This document shows, piece after piece, positions 21,748 to 30,765 of a stretch of DNA of 42,000 nt. Positions within the stretch are counted from its first letter, which is position 1. Every line of letters starts with the position of its first letter. Position numbers and translations under genes: made by a program. The notes below the pieces were generated by a model. That model was not told where the DNA came from. It saw nothing but the letters and a program-made list of their open reading frames with translations, and searched no databases. The DNA is from a virus, in the IMG/VR virus record IMGVR_UViG_3300024308_000013, positions 1 to 42,000 of that record. One strand, written 5' to 3'.

Positions 21748-23709
21748 ATGGATTTTCATGTCGGGTCGGTGGAGCGCCTCGTGGCGCTGGCCATGGCGGC
21801 TGCGCTGAAGCCGCCGCCCCAGGACGACTACATCGCCTGGGCGGTGAACAATATCTCGTTCAGCAAGCGCGAGAGCGAGTTCGAAGGTCCCTATAACCGG
21901 GCGCTCTTCTCGTACTTCGATGAGCCGTTGCGGGCGTTCTCGATGTCGGACCCGTGCCGGATCGTGACGCTGATGAAGTCGGCCCAGCTGGGCGGCACGG
22001 TATTGGCCAACATCTTCACCCTGGGGTCCCTGGACATGGACCCCGGCGACTTCCTCTACACGCACCCGACCGAGGAAAATGCCCGTCGCTGGTCGCGGAT
22101 GAAGCTGTCGCCAATGCTGCGGAGTACGACGGCCTTGGCCCGGGCCTTTCCGCAAAAGTCGCGGGATGGCGCCGATAGCGTGACCTACAAGGAGCGCGCC
22201 GACGGTCGAGGCTCCATCCTGATTTCGGGCGCCAACTCGCCGGCTGGCCTGTCCATGGTCAGCATGCGGCGCCAGGTACAGGACGACCTGGCCAAGTGGG
22301 ACATGAACACCGCCGGCGACCCGGAGACCCAGGCCGACAGCCGTAGCCAGGGCTTCGAGTTCGCCAAGATCGTTAAGATTTCGACGCCGATGGTGGTCCC
22401 GGGTTGCCGCATCACTAAGAGCTACGAGGCCGGGAGCCAGGAGGTTCCCGAGGTCCCTTGTCCTCACTGTGACCACTTCCAGGTACTGGAGTGGGACAAC
22501 ATGCTGGCGCAGCTGAAGGAGGCTGAGCCCGAGAAGGCGCATTTCACCTGCACCGCCTGCGGCTGGGAGATCCACGAGCATCACCGACCGGACATGCTGC
22601 GGCGGCTCCGCTGGACAGCGCGAAACCCGGCCATGATGCGGGTCCATCGGTCGTTCTGGATCTGGTCGGCTTACAGCGTCTTGCAGAGCTGGGAGCGTAT
22701 CGCACGGGCTTGGTTCAAGGCCCGGGGCGACGCCGCTGCCGAGCAGACCTTTATGAACGACACCGTCGGACTGCCCTTCCGGGCGATCGGCGAGGCGGTG
22801 GCGTGGGAAACCCTGCGAGACCGCGCGTCGGAGTCTCACTACCCCGTCGGGCGCATCCCGGCCGGCTACCAGATCGTCACGGCGGGCGTCGACTGTCAGG
22901 GCAACCGGGTCGAGGTCCAGGTCAAGGCCTATGGACGAGACGGTCGTAGCTGCGTGGTCGACTACCGGGTCATCCCGGGCCACATCAGCGAGCCCAAATG
23001 CCAAGAGGCCCTGGACGCGCTTATGGTGCAGACCTGGCCCAACGCCCACGGCCGACGCCTCGGCGTGGATATGCTGGGCATCGACGGCAACGCCTGGACC
23101 GAGGACGTCTGGTCCTGGGTCAAGCGCTGGCCCTCTGCCAAGGTCATCATGGTGCGGGGCGCGAACAGTGACCATGCGCCATTGCTGGAGCGGGTGAAGC
23201 GCGAGCGCGGCTCCCAGGGTCAGCTGCTCAAGTATTCTCGACGGTTCTACAACTTCGGCAGCTCGGTGATGAAGCTGGCGCTGTACCGGAACCTTCAGAA
23301 GACCGACCCGCTGGAACGGGGCTTTATCGAGCTTCCCAGGGGGCTGGACGACGAGTTCTTCCGTCAGCTGACGGCCGAACGACGCCAGGCCAAGAAGCGC
23401 AAGGACGGCTTCACCGTCTATCGCTGGATGAAGGACCCGGCCGTCGCCAACGAGGCTCTGGACACGCACCTCCAGGCCGACGCCGCCGCGATCCGCTTCG
23501 GCGTTCGGTCCATGCTGGACGCCCAATGGGACCAGTACGAGCTGGAGCGCGATCGACCCGTCCAGGGCGGCCAACTCGACTTGGAAGATTTCATGACCGG
23601 CCCTCCGCCGGTCGAAGCACCTCCGCCCCCTCCGCCCGTCGTCGATGCGAACCCGGTTCGCACCGAAGAGGGCGAGGACTGGGTCCGCATCGAAGGGGAT
23701 TGGGTCTGA
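21748..23709 (+). CDS. terL: Terminase large subunit, lambda GpA family
   Basis: The 653-residue product carries the N-terminal ATPase with MKSAQLGGT (76-84) in place of a standard Walker A, as in GpA proteins. An insertion at about residues 237-271 holds a zinc ribbon (CPHC ... CTAC). The C-terminal nuclease part contains VTAGVDCQGNRVEVQV and LGVDMLGIDGNAW. Lambda-family enzymes cut at cos and leave cohesive ends, so cos packaging is expected. The extreme C-terminus is Pro-rich and includes a palindrome-encoded DANPVR. Confidence 0.94.
   Translation: MDFHVGSVERLVALAMAAALKPPPQDDYIAWAVNNISFSKRESEFEGPYNRALFSYFDEPLRAFSMSDPCRIVTLMKSAQLGGTVLANIFTLGSLDMDPGDFLYTHPTEENARRWSRMKLSPMLRSTTALARAFPQKSRDGADSVTYKERADGRGSILISGANSPAGLSMVSMRRQVQDDLAKWDMNTAGDPETQADSRSQGFEFAKIVKISTPMVVPGCRITKSYEAGSQEVPEVPCPHCDHFQVLEWDNMLAQLKEAEPEKAHFTCTACGWEIHEHHRPDMLRRLRWTARNPAMMRVHRSFWIWSAYSVLQSWERIARAWFKARGDAAAEQTFMNDTVGLPFRAIGEAVAWETLRDRASESHYPVGRIPAGYQIVTAGVDCQGNRVEVQVKAYGRDGRSCVVDYRVIPGHISEPKCQEALDALMVQTWPNAHGRRLGVDMLGIDGNAWTEDVWSWVKRWPSAKVIMVRGANSDHAPLLERVKRERGSQGQLLKYSRRFYNFGSSVMKLALYRNLQKTDPLERGFIELPRGLDDEFFRQLTAERRQAKKRKDGFTVYRWMKDPAVANEALDTHLQADAAAIRFGVRSMLDAQWDQYELERDRPVQGGQLDLEDFMTGPPPVEAPPPPPPVVDANPVRTEEGEDWVRIEGDWV
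23646..23662. repeat. Dispersed palindrome, site 7
   Basis: TGCGAACCCGGTTCGCA, perfect. It lies 48 bp before the TerL stop and encodes ANPVR in the Pro-rich tail. Confidence 0.92.
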
Positions 23710-23918
23710 TGGCCGACTATGCTGCGCGGATCGAGGCGCTCGAAGAAGCCGCCGGCAGCGGCGAGCTGACCGTGAAGGCCGACGGCCGCGAGGTGACCTA
23801 CCGCTCGATGGGCGACCTGATGCGCGCTCTGTCGTACTTCCGATCGCGCCAGGCTGAAGCGACGGCCGCCGCCGGCTCCACCTATGCCGTAACTCTGGCA
23901 AGCTTCGGGGGCGAGTGA
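23709..23918 (+). CDS. gpW-like head-tail connector
   Basis: The 69-residue product (ADYAARIEALEEAAGSGELTV, VTYRSMGDLMRALSYFRSR) matches lambda gpW in size, in the beta-hairpin between two helices and in location between TerL and portal. It overlaps both neighbours (TGATG at each end). Confidence 0.85.
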   Translation: MADYAARIEALEEAAGSGELTVKADGREVTYRSMGDLMRALSYFRSRQAEATAAAGSTYAVTLASFGGE

Positions 23919-25408
23919 TGTTCACGGAAGCCCTGGCGTGGGTGTCTCCGAAGGCGGCTGCGAAACGTGCTGCCTGGAAGGCGACCTATGAGAACCTGAA
24001 GGATCTGGAGGGCGATCGGTCCTACGCGTTGGCAGAGCGTGGACGTCTCACCTCTGATTGGAAGGCGAGCAACGGCTCGGCGGACGCGGAGATCGGCAAC
24101 GATCTGCAGATCATGCGGGCGCGCTGCGGCCAGATGATCCGCGACAACAATTACGCCGAAACTGCCCTCACTAACCTGGTGGCGTGGCTGGTTGGAGACG
24201 GGATCGCTGGCCGTGCGGTCCACGCGGACCCGGCCGTCGCCAAGGTCGCTCAGCAGGTCTGGGACGATCACTGCAAGAAGCAGCTGGACGGCGAACAGGA
24301 CCACTACGGCGCCCAGGCCCTTGGCGCACGTAGCATGATCGAGCGGGGCGAAGTCCTGCGCGTCTGGTCATCACTCGACGGCGAGCCCGACGCCTTCTAC
24401 CAGATCCTCGAAGGCGACCACCTGGCCAACATCAACCGCCGACTGGATGGTGGCGGAAAGATCGTGGGCGGCGTCGAGCGCGATAAGCGCGGCCGTCGGG
24501 TTGCCTACTGGATCTATCCCGAGCATCCCGGCAGCGTTCTAGCCGGTCTCTCGCAGAAGCCAGAGCGTGTCGATGCCCGTGACGTCGACCACATGTACTG
24601 GATCAAGCGCCCCGGACAGAGCCGAGGCGTTCCGTGGTTCCACGCCGGTCTGCGCAAGCTTCGCGACGTCTCGGAAATCGAGGCGGCGGTTCGGGTCAAG
24701 AAGCGCATCGAGGCGTGTTTCGCGCTCTTCCGCCGCAAGGCCGACGGGGTGTTCAAGGCCCTTGGCATCCAGAAGCCGGACGCCAAGCCGGGTCCGCTGC
24801 AAGAGAGCATCCGGCCGGGCAGCATCATCTACGGCGAGGACGGCGAAGAGGCCCCGACGGTCATCAACCCTTCGTCCTCCGGCGACGGCGACGGGTTCCT
24901 GAAGGGCCAACTGAAGGCTATCGCTGCATCGTTCGGCCTGCCCGCTCACATCATGACGGGCGACGTCAGCGAGGCGAACTATTCCAGCCTGCGCGCCGCG
25001 ATCGTGGTGTTCTACAAGCTGCTCGACTTCTGGCACACGCACGTCGTCTTGCCCCGTTGGCTGGAGCCGGAGTTCCGCCGCGTGATGTGGAAGGCGGCGC
25101 TGAAGCTGCGGATGCCCGCCCTGGCGACCGTCACCGCCACCTTCACTCCCCCGCCGCGTCCCTGGGTCGATCCGCTGAAGGACATCGCGGCGCAGGTAAT
25201 GGAAGCCCGCGCCATCCCCGGCGCGCTGCTGGAGCTGCTCACCGAGCGTGGCGAGACGCTGGAGACGGCGGTCGCCAAGGCTCAGCAGATCATGGACGCG
25301 TTCGACAAGGCGGGCGTGGCCAGCGACGCCGATCCGCGTCGCGTCAACGGCTCGGGCGGGCTGCAACCGCCGACCGGCTACCTGGCCCCCAAGGCTGAAG
25401 CCGCCTAA
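23918..25408 (+). CDS. Portal protein, lambda GpB family
   Basis: The 496-residue product shows the family opening with RGRLTSDWKASNGSADAEIGNDL and RCGQMIRDNNYAETALTNLV, then GVERDKRGRRVAYWI and DHMYWIKRPGQSRGVPWF, and GDVSEANYSSLRAAI near residue 350. It forms the dodecameric ring through which DNA enters and leaves the head. Confidence 0.93.
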   Translation: MFTEALAWVSPKAAAKRAAWKATYENLKDLEGDRSYALAERGRLTSDWKASNGSADAEIGNDLQIMRARCGQMIRDNNYAETALTNLVAWLVGDGIAGRAVHADPAVAKVAQQVWDDHCKKQLDGEQDHYGAQALGARSMIERGEVLRVWSSLDGEPDAFYQILEGDHLANINRRLDGGGKIVGGVERDKRGRRVAYWIYPEHPGSVLAGLSQKPERVDARDVDHMYWIKRPGQSRGVPWFHAGLRKLRDVSEIEAAVRVKKRIEACFALFRRKADGVFKALGIQKPDAKPGPLQESIRPGSIIYGEDGEEAPTVINPSSSGDGDGFLKGQLKAIAASFGLPAHIMTGDVSEANYSSLRAAIVVFYKLLDFWHTHVVLPRWLEPEFRRVMWKAALKLRMPALATVTATFTPPPRPWVDPLKDIAAQVMEARAIPGALLELLTERGETLETAVAKAQQIMDAFDKAGVASDADPRRVNGSGGLQPPTGYLAPKAEAA

Positions 25409-25423
25409 CCCCTAGAGGTCACC

Positions 25424-27466
25424 ATGCCCATTGATGTTGAGATGACCCGGCGGCAGGTTGCCGCCGTGGTGGAGCGGCGTGCTGGCCGCACGAGCAGCTA
25501 CGACGCTGAGGCGCGGACGGTTCAGATCGTCATCGCCACCGAAACGCCGGTCCGCATGCCGGGTTGGCGCATCGGCATCGACGCCCGCTACTACTACGAA
25601 ATCCTCGACTGCACGCCCGGCGCCGTCGACCTCAGCGAAGTCGAAACCGGCAACTGCCCGGTGCTGGACAGCCACGGCCGTTGGTCGCTGCAAGACCGAC
25701 TGGGCGTCGTCAATCGCGCCAGCGTCGAGGGCCGTGAAGTGGTCCTCGTCGCCACCTTCGGCCAGTCCCAGGCCGCCCGTGATCTTGAAGCCGAAGTGGC
25801 CGCCGACACCGCGCCGCCGGCCTCGGCGGGCTACGCCGTCAGCGAGCTGATCCTGGAGCGCTACGAGGGCGACGTCCCCGTCTACCGCGCCATCCGCTGG
25901 AAGCTGACGGAAGCCTCCTTCACCCCCATCGCCGCCGACACGAACGCAGGAACCCGGTCGGACCACGGTCAACATCCCTGCATCATCCTGGAGACCCGCG
26001 CCATGCCGCCGGAAAACACGCCTGCCGCCATTCCGGCGGCCCCTGCCCAGACCCGCGAGCAATTGCTCGCCGGCATCTCCGATCCCAGCCTGCGCGCCGC
26101 CCTTGATGGTCTGATCCCGGCCACCGTGGTCGCCTCGCCGGCGCGCGCCGCGCCGTCGATCACCGCACCCGAGGCGGTTCGTCAGCGCGGCGACGAAGTC
26201 CTGACCACGGCCCAGGCCTTCGAGCTGCAAGACCAGGCGCGCACTCTGGGCGTCGAGGACCAGGTTCGCACCCTACTGACGACGGCCGGCTCCACCCGGG
26301 CGCAGATCAGCGAGGCCATCCTGTCCGCCGCTGCGGCGCGCCAGGCCGGCGGCGGCAACCGCATCCCGGCTGGTTCGGGCGCCCGCGTCGGCGATGAACG
26401 CGAAGGCGTTCGGACCAATATGCGCGACGCCATTCGCCACAATCTGGCGGGTACGTCGCGCGTCGACGATGTGCCGGAAGGCGCCCGTCAGTACATGGGC
26501 CGCACCCCGTCGGAGCTGGCGATGGAGTGCCTGGGCGAGCGCACGCCGCCGCGTTCGACCGCCGACCGCATCGAGCTGTTGGAGCGGGCGTTCCACACCA
26601 CGTCCGACTTCGGCAACATCATGGGCGCTGGCCTGAATGTGCGGATGGAAGACACTTACCAGGCGGCCGAGCCGACCTACCGCTTGATCGCCCAGGAAAC
26701 GACCTTCGTCGACTTCCGCGCTCACGACGTGATCCGGCCGGGCGACTTCCCCAGCCTTCAGAAAATCAACGAGGCGGGCGAGATCAAGTACGGCACGTTC
26801 GGCGACAAGCGCGAGCAAGTGTTCGTCGTGCCGTACGGCGTCCAGTTCGGCCTGTCTCGCCAGCTGCTGATCAACGATCGCTGGGGCGAGATCGACACCG
26901 TCCTGAACAACTACGGCATCCAGGTCGCCCTGTTCGAAGAAGTCACCTTCTACGACATGAAGAACCAGAACAACGGCCTGGGACCCGTGCTGCTGGAGGA
27001 CAACAAGACCGTCTTCCACGCCGATCACGGCAACCTCGCCGCCGCTGGTGCTGCCATCGCGAAAGCCAGCCTCGGTCTCGGCCGGGCGGCGATGCGTAAA
27101 CAGAAGAACCTGTCGGGTAAGCAGATGGGCATTCCGCCCAAGATCCTGCTGGGCACCCCCGACAACGAGACGGCGGCGGAAGACGCGATCACGCCGGTCA
27201 TCGTCAACGACGCCGTGAAGGCTAACCCGTTCGCGGGGAAGCTGGAGCTGGTCATTGGCGGGCAGCTCAGCGGAAACGCCTGGGAACTGTACGCCGACCG
27301 TCGCTTCGGTTCGAACTGGACCTGGGGTCTGCTCGACGGCTTCAAGGCTCCCCGCCTGAAGATCGAGGAATCGTTCGGCATCCAGGGCGTGAAGGTGAAG
27401 CTGGAGCATGACTTCGGCTGCGGTCCCCGCGACTTCCGCTTCGGCTATCGCAACCCCGGCGCCTGA
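25424..27466 (+). CDS. Prohead protease-major capsid fusion protein
   Basis: In the 680-residue product, residues 1-175 are an S78-type prohead protease with likely catalytic His84 (LDSHGRW) and Ser134 (PPASAGYAV), ending in the family motif LTEASFTPIAAD. Residues about 190-330 are Ala-rich and helical, like a scaffold or delta domain. Residues about 390-680 are the capsid (FVDFRAHDVIRPGDFPSLQKI ... KVKLEHDFGC). Self-cleavage would release capsid. An internal ATG at 26003 (MPPENTP) could start a scaffold-capsid form lacking the protease. Protease-capsid fusions are known in other phages. Confidence 0.9.
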   Translation: MPIDVEMTRRQVAAVVERRAGRTSSYDAEARTVQIVIATETPVRMPGWRIGIDARYYYEILDCTPGAVDLSEVETGNCPVLDSHGRWSLQDRLGVVNRASVEGREVVLVATFGQSQAARDLEAEVAADTAPPASAGYAVSELILERYEGDVPVYRAIRWKLTEASFTPIAADTNAGTRSDHGQHPCIILETRAMPPENTPAAIPAAPAQTREQLLAGISDPSLRAALDGLIPATVVASPARAAPSITAPEAVRQRGDEVLTTAQAFELQDQARTLGVEDQVRTLLTTAGSTRAQISEAILSAAAARQAGGGNRIPAGSGARVGDEREGVRTNMRDAIRHNLAGTSRVDDVPEGARQYMGRTPSELAMECLGERTPPRSTADRIELLERAFHTTSDFGNIMGAGLNVRMEDTYQAAEPTYRLIAQETTFVDFRAHDVIRPGDFPSLQKINEAGEIKYGTFGDKREQVFVVPYGVQFGLSRQLLINDRWGEIDTVLNNYGIQVALFEEVTFYDMKNQNNGLGPVLLEDNKTVFHADHGNLAAAGAAIAKASLGLGRAAMRKQKNLSGKQMGIPPKILLGTPDNETAAEDAITPVIVNDAVKANPFAGKLELVIGGQLSGNAWELYADRRFGSNWTWGLLDGFKAPRLKIEESFGIQGVKVKLEHDFGCGPRDFRFGYRNPGA

Positions 27467-27493
27467 CCTGATCCCAACAGGCGTCGCGACTAT

Positions 27494-27564
27494 GGGGGCC
27501 GCTTTCGGGTGGCCCCCGCTTCCTCCTCGCCGACCTCCAACGGCCTGCCTACGGGCGGGCCGTT
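27494..27564 (+). terminator. Two tandem hairpins after the capsid gene
   Basis: GGGGGCC/GGCCCCC (27494-27517, 10-base loop) and AACGGCC-T-GCC/GGC-G-GGCCGTT (27539-27564) lie in the 149-bp gap before the decoration gene. Neither has a T tract. They probably protect the capsid mRNA end or partly attenuate downstream expression. Confidence 0.55.
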
Positions 27565-27615
27565 CGACGTCCGCGCCGGACGGCTTTGACCGGCAAATCA
27601 GCCCCGGAGATGATC

Positions 27616-27945
27616 ATGAAAAACACCCTCGCCACCTCGGACACCCGAGACTTCATCGCGCCCTACGACGTCACTAGCGGGGCGGCCTTCAAGGTCGGCA
27701 GCTACATCGCGGTCGCCGCTACGACCGCCCTGGCAGGCGCTGCGCTGGCGGGCGATATCCGCGGTGCTTTCACGCTGGCCAAGGCCACGGGCGCGGCCTG
27801 GACCAAGGGCGACACCCTCTACTGGGATGACACCGCCAAGAAGTTCACCAAGACCGCGTCGGGCAACACCAAGGCCGGTATCGCTTTCGCCGACGCCGCC
27901 AGCGGCGACGCGGTCGGCGGCGTGGACCTGATCCCGACCATCTGA
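27616..27945 (+). CDS. Head decoration protein (DUF2190-like)
   Basis: The 109-residue product (YDVTSGAAFKVGSYIAVAATTA ... GDTLYWDDTAKKFTKTASGNTKAGIAFADAASGD) fits the small beta-rich DUF2190 capsid cement family. The ATG at 27616 has GGAG 7 bases upstream, better than ATG 27610. It follows the capsid gene, as usual. Confidence 0.85.
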   Translation: MKNTLATSDTRDFIAPYDVTSGAAFKVGSYIAVAATTALAGAALAGDIRGAFTLAKATGAAWTKGDTLYWDDTAKKFTKTASGNTKAGIAFADAASGDAVGGVDLIPTI

Positions 27946-27947
27946 CG

Positions 27948-28292
27948 ATGGGTGTCGCGGACCTGGATGCCCGCCTCCTGGCGAGCATCTACCGGAAGTT
28001 CGGTGTCCCGGCGCGCTGGGTTCCCTCGACTGGTTCGCCGGTCGAGGGCATCCGCGTCCGCCGTGTGACCGACGAAGACGCTGCAGTAGAGTTCGGCACC
28101 AACAGTCAGGCCATCGTGGATCGCGTCGTCCTGCATGTTCGCTTGACGGAAGTCGCGAGCGTTACGCGCGACGGTCGCTTTGAGATCCTCGACGCCCAGG
28201 GCGCGGTTATCGCGAGCTATGTGGTGATCAACCGCGCCCGCAAGGTCAATTTTGACCAAGAATGGCGCGCCGAGGTCGAGGCGGCCGGCTGA
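27948..28292 (+). CDS. Head-tail joining protein candidate
   Basis: The 114-residue beta-rich product (YRKFGVPARWVPSTGSPVEGIRV ... GRFEILDAQGAVIASYVV) is in the position of lambda FII-type head-tail joining proteins. It overlaps the next gene by one base. Assignment is mainly by size and order. Confidence 0.65.
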   Translation: MGVADLDARLLASIYRKFGVPARWVPSTGSPVEGIRVRRVTDEDAAVEFGTNSQAIVDRVVLHVRLTEVASVTRDGRFEILDAQGAVIASYVVINRARKVNFDQEWRAEVEAAG

Positions 28293-28999
28293 TGCGTTAC
28301 GGCGTCAAGGGTCCCGACGCCAAGGAAGTCGCCGACTGGACCGAGGACAGCCTCGCCCGCATCCAAACCGGAGCCGTTCGCGAGAACGCCACCCTGTTCC
28401 GGGACGACATGCGCGAGGAGACCTTTCTCGGCCTCGGCGGCCGGTCGCGCCTGCCCCAGGCGTGGCGAATGAAGCTCTATCCCGAGGCCGGCTACAGCCT
28501 CGACCCCGCCGGCTGGGTCTATGTTCGTGGGCCTCGCCCCGGCGTCGAGTCGGCCGGTGCGTCCGCCGCGCTGCTGATCGATGCTTTCGAACGCGGCGTG
28601 TCCATCGTCGCCCGGCGCGGCGCGTGGCTGGCGATCCCGACCGAGGCCGCCGGCAAGCGCGCCCCAGTCGCGGGAGGCGCTCTGCGCGGCCGGGGTTCGC
28701 AACAGGCCAGGATCACCCCCGCCGGTTTCGAGCGGCGGAGTGGTCTTGATCTGCGGTTCGTGCCCGTCAGCCCGGGCAAGGCCCTGCTGGTGGTCGACAG
28801 CGCCAAGCGCGACCGCCTGGCGCGGGCCGTGCCCTACGGCAAGGGGCGCGGCTCCAAGCTCTACGGCCCCGCCGGCCAGACCATCGTCGTCTTCACCCTG
28901 GTTCGCCAGGTGCGCCTGCCCAAGCGGCTCGATTTCACCGGGCCGGAACAGCGGGCCGGCCAGCGCTGGGACGCGCTGCTGACCAAACACTGGAGGTAG
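28292..28999 (+). CDS. DUF6441-like tail-connector protein
   Basis: The 235-residue product starts at ATG 28292 within TGATG. It has an N-terminal RLPQAWRMKLYP and a later block RGAWLAIPTEAAGKR, GLDLRFVPVSPGKALLVVD, seen in a family of unknown function found between joining and terminator genes in alphaproteobacterial phages. Possibly a tail completion or Z-like protein. Confidence 0.65.
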   Translation: MRYGVKGPDAKEVADWTEDSLARIQTGAVRENATLFRDDMREETFLGLGGRSRLPQAWRMKLYPEAGYSLDPAGWVYVRGPRPGVESAGASAALLIDAFERGVSIVARRGAWLAIPTEAAGKRAPVAGGALRGRGSQQARITPAGFERRSGLDLRFVPVSPGKALLVVDSAKRDRLARAVPYGKGRGSKLYGPAGQTIVVFTLVRQVRLPKRLDFTGPEQRAGQRWDALLTKHWR

Positions 29000-29001
29000 T
29001 C

Positions 29002-29424
29002 GTGGCGACCACCCAGGCGCAGATCCTCGACGCCATCGAGGCGATGTTGTCCGCCGGCTTGACGGCGGCGAGCGTCACCTTCGCGCGCAACGACACCAGC
29101 GTCCCGGATCTCGACACGCCCGACCGGGTGACGATGTTCGACGGCGAGCCCGGACAGCCTATCGAGCAGCTGCTGGGTAGCCGCCTGAAAACCTATCGGC
29201 ACGAGATCCCGCTCGACATCTTCCCGGTGCAGGCCCCGATGCCGGAGGCCCGCGCCCACGCCATCCGCGCGCAAATCCTCGCCCTGATCGACGCCGATCG
29301 CACCCTGGGCGGCCTGGTCGATGACCTGGACCTGTCCGAGCTGGCCGGCGGCCTGGCCCCGGTCAGTGAGGCCCGCGCTCTCAAGTTCGGCTCGGCGACC
29401 CTCATCGCCGAATACACCCTCTAA
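29002..29424 (+). CDS. Tail terminator-like protein
   Basis: The 140-residue product starts at GTG 29002. Size, order (immediately before the tail tube) and a mixed alpha/beta sequence (HEIPLDIFPVQAPMPEARAHAIRAQ) fit lambda gpU-like tail terminators. No motif alone is decisive. Confidence 0.6.
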   Translation: MATTQAQILDAIEAMLSAGLTAASVTFARNDTSVPDLDTPDRVTMFDGEPGQPIEQLLGSRLKTYRHEIPLDIFPVQAPMPEARAHAIRAQILALIDADRTLGGLVDDLDLSELAGGLAPVSEARALKFGSATLIAEYTL

Positions 29425-29439
29425 CCACGGAGAACTGAC

Positions 29440-30717
29440 ATGGCCCGCGCACGCGGTGCGAACGCCCAGGCGGCGCTCGCCTTCGCCTCGTCCTACGGGA
29501 CGATCCCGACTACCGGCTTCTTCTCGATCGCGGGCGCGGACCTGGGCGACCTCAGCGACCGCAACGAGCTGATCGAGGACGATCTGATCGGCCAGGGCCG
29601 CGAGCCCTTGGAGCCCGGCGACGGCCCGGTGACCAACACCGCGACCATGACGCTTCCGGTCGACGTGCGGAACGTCGGCCTTGCGCTCAAGTGGTTGTTC
29701 GGCCCGCCGGTGACCACCCAGGGCGTCGCCGCCACGGGCGCGATCACCTTCGCCGCGAACCCGGCCAACAACGACACGATCACGGTTGGCGGGCAGGCCT
29801 TCACCTTCAAAGCGGCCAACCCCGTCGGCAACCAGATCCAGATCGGCGCCACCCTGGCCGATACCGTTCGGGAGGCCGTCTGGGCGCTGAACGCCAGTGG
29901 CGTCGTGGCGGTCGCCGCCGCGCGCTACACCGCCGACCGCGACGGCACGATGATCAACGTGACCCACAAGACGATCGGCACGGCCGGCAACGCCTTTGCC
30001 CTGGCGGCGTCGGCCGCCACGGTGTCTGGCGCGACCCTGGCCGGCGGTTCGGCGACGGGTCCCTATAACCACGTCTTCAGCTCGGGCGCGCAGACCCTGC
30101 CGGACGCCGTGGTCGAGATCGGCCATCCCGAAATCCCCGCCTACCACATGAACTACGGGATCATGGCCAACACCGCCTCGATCCAGCTCCAGCGCTCGGG
30201 CAACCTGAATATCCAGCTGGGCCTGATCGCCCAGGGCGAGCTGCCCTCGACCACGACGAGCCAGGCCGGGACCCCGACCGTCTACGCCATCGAGCGCTTC
30301 TCGCAGGGGTCGGGCGAAATCACCGATCGCGGTGTCCCCCTGGGCGAGATCGTCTCGGGTACGGCCGCCTGGTCGAACAACCTCGACGTGGCCGAGAATA
30401 TCCGCCCCGACGGCCGGATTGACGGCGCGGACCCGGGCAAGGTCTCCGGCTCGCCCCAATTCACGGTGCGGTACAAGGACCTGACGCTCTACAACGCCGC
30501 CAAGGCGAAGCAGACGCTTCAGCCGGCCTACCGCTGGTCGCGCGGGCCTCACAGCCTGGAAATCCAGTACCTGGCCGTGAAGGTGCCGGTGCCCTCCAAG
30601 CCAGTGAGCGGCCCCGGCGGCATCCAGATGAACTACCAGGGGCAGGCCTTCAAGCACCCGACCCTGGGCAAGGCCATCGTCGCGACCCTGGTCAACGACG
30701 TCCCCAGCTACGCTTAA
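29440..30717 (+). CDS. Major tail tube protein
   Basis: The 425-residue product has good GGAGA spacing before the ATG. The N-terminal and C-terminal parts (ADLGDLSDRNELIEDDLIGQG; GQAFKHPTLGKAIVATLVND) form the tube fold. A central insert at about residues 105-215 (ITVGGQAFTFKA ... GNAFALAASAATV) reads as an extra beta-domain likely displayed on the tail surface. It is followed by the frameshifted chaperone pair. Confidence 0.82.
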   Translation: MARARGANAQAALAFASSYGTIPTTGFFSIAGADLGDLSDRNELIEDDLIGQGREPLEPGDGPVTNTATMTLPVDVRNVGLALKWLFGPPVTTQGVAATGAITFAANPANNDTITVGGQAFTFKAANPVGNQIQIGATLADTVREAVWALNASGVVAVAAARYTADRDGTMINVTHKTIGTAGNAFALAASAATVSGATLAGGSATGPYNHVFSSGAQTLPDAVVEIGHPEIPAYHMNYGIMANTASIQLQRSGNLNIQLGLIAQGELPSTTTSQAGTPTVYAIERFSQGSGEITDRGVPLGEIVSGTAAWSNNLDVAENIRPDGRIDGADPGKVSGSPQFTVRYKDLTLYNAAKAKQTLQPAYRWSRGPHSLEIQYLAVKVPVPSKPVSGPGGIQMNYQGQAFKHPTLGKAIVATLVNDVPSYA

Positions 30718-30727
30718 GCCCTGCGCG

Positions 30728-30744
30728 TGCGAACCCGGTTCGCA
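30728..30744. repeat. Dispersed palindrome, site 8
   Basis: TGCGAACCCGGTTCGCA, extended to a 23-bp perfect dyad at 30725-30747 by GCG/CGC flanks. It lies in the 48-bp gap between tail tube and chaperone genes, and is one of only two intergenic copies. Confidence 0.93.
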
Positions 30745-30765
30745 CGCCATGATCCGGAACCCGAC

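Noticed and set aside
21742-23925. 727-codon open frame on the minus strand
   Set aside because: It is antisense to TerL, whose domains are clear; composition is Arg/Gly/His-rich, as in frame shadows.
28861-30750. 629-codon open frame on the minus strand
   Set aside because: Shadow of the tail tube and terminator genes, dominated by Gly/Arg/Asp.
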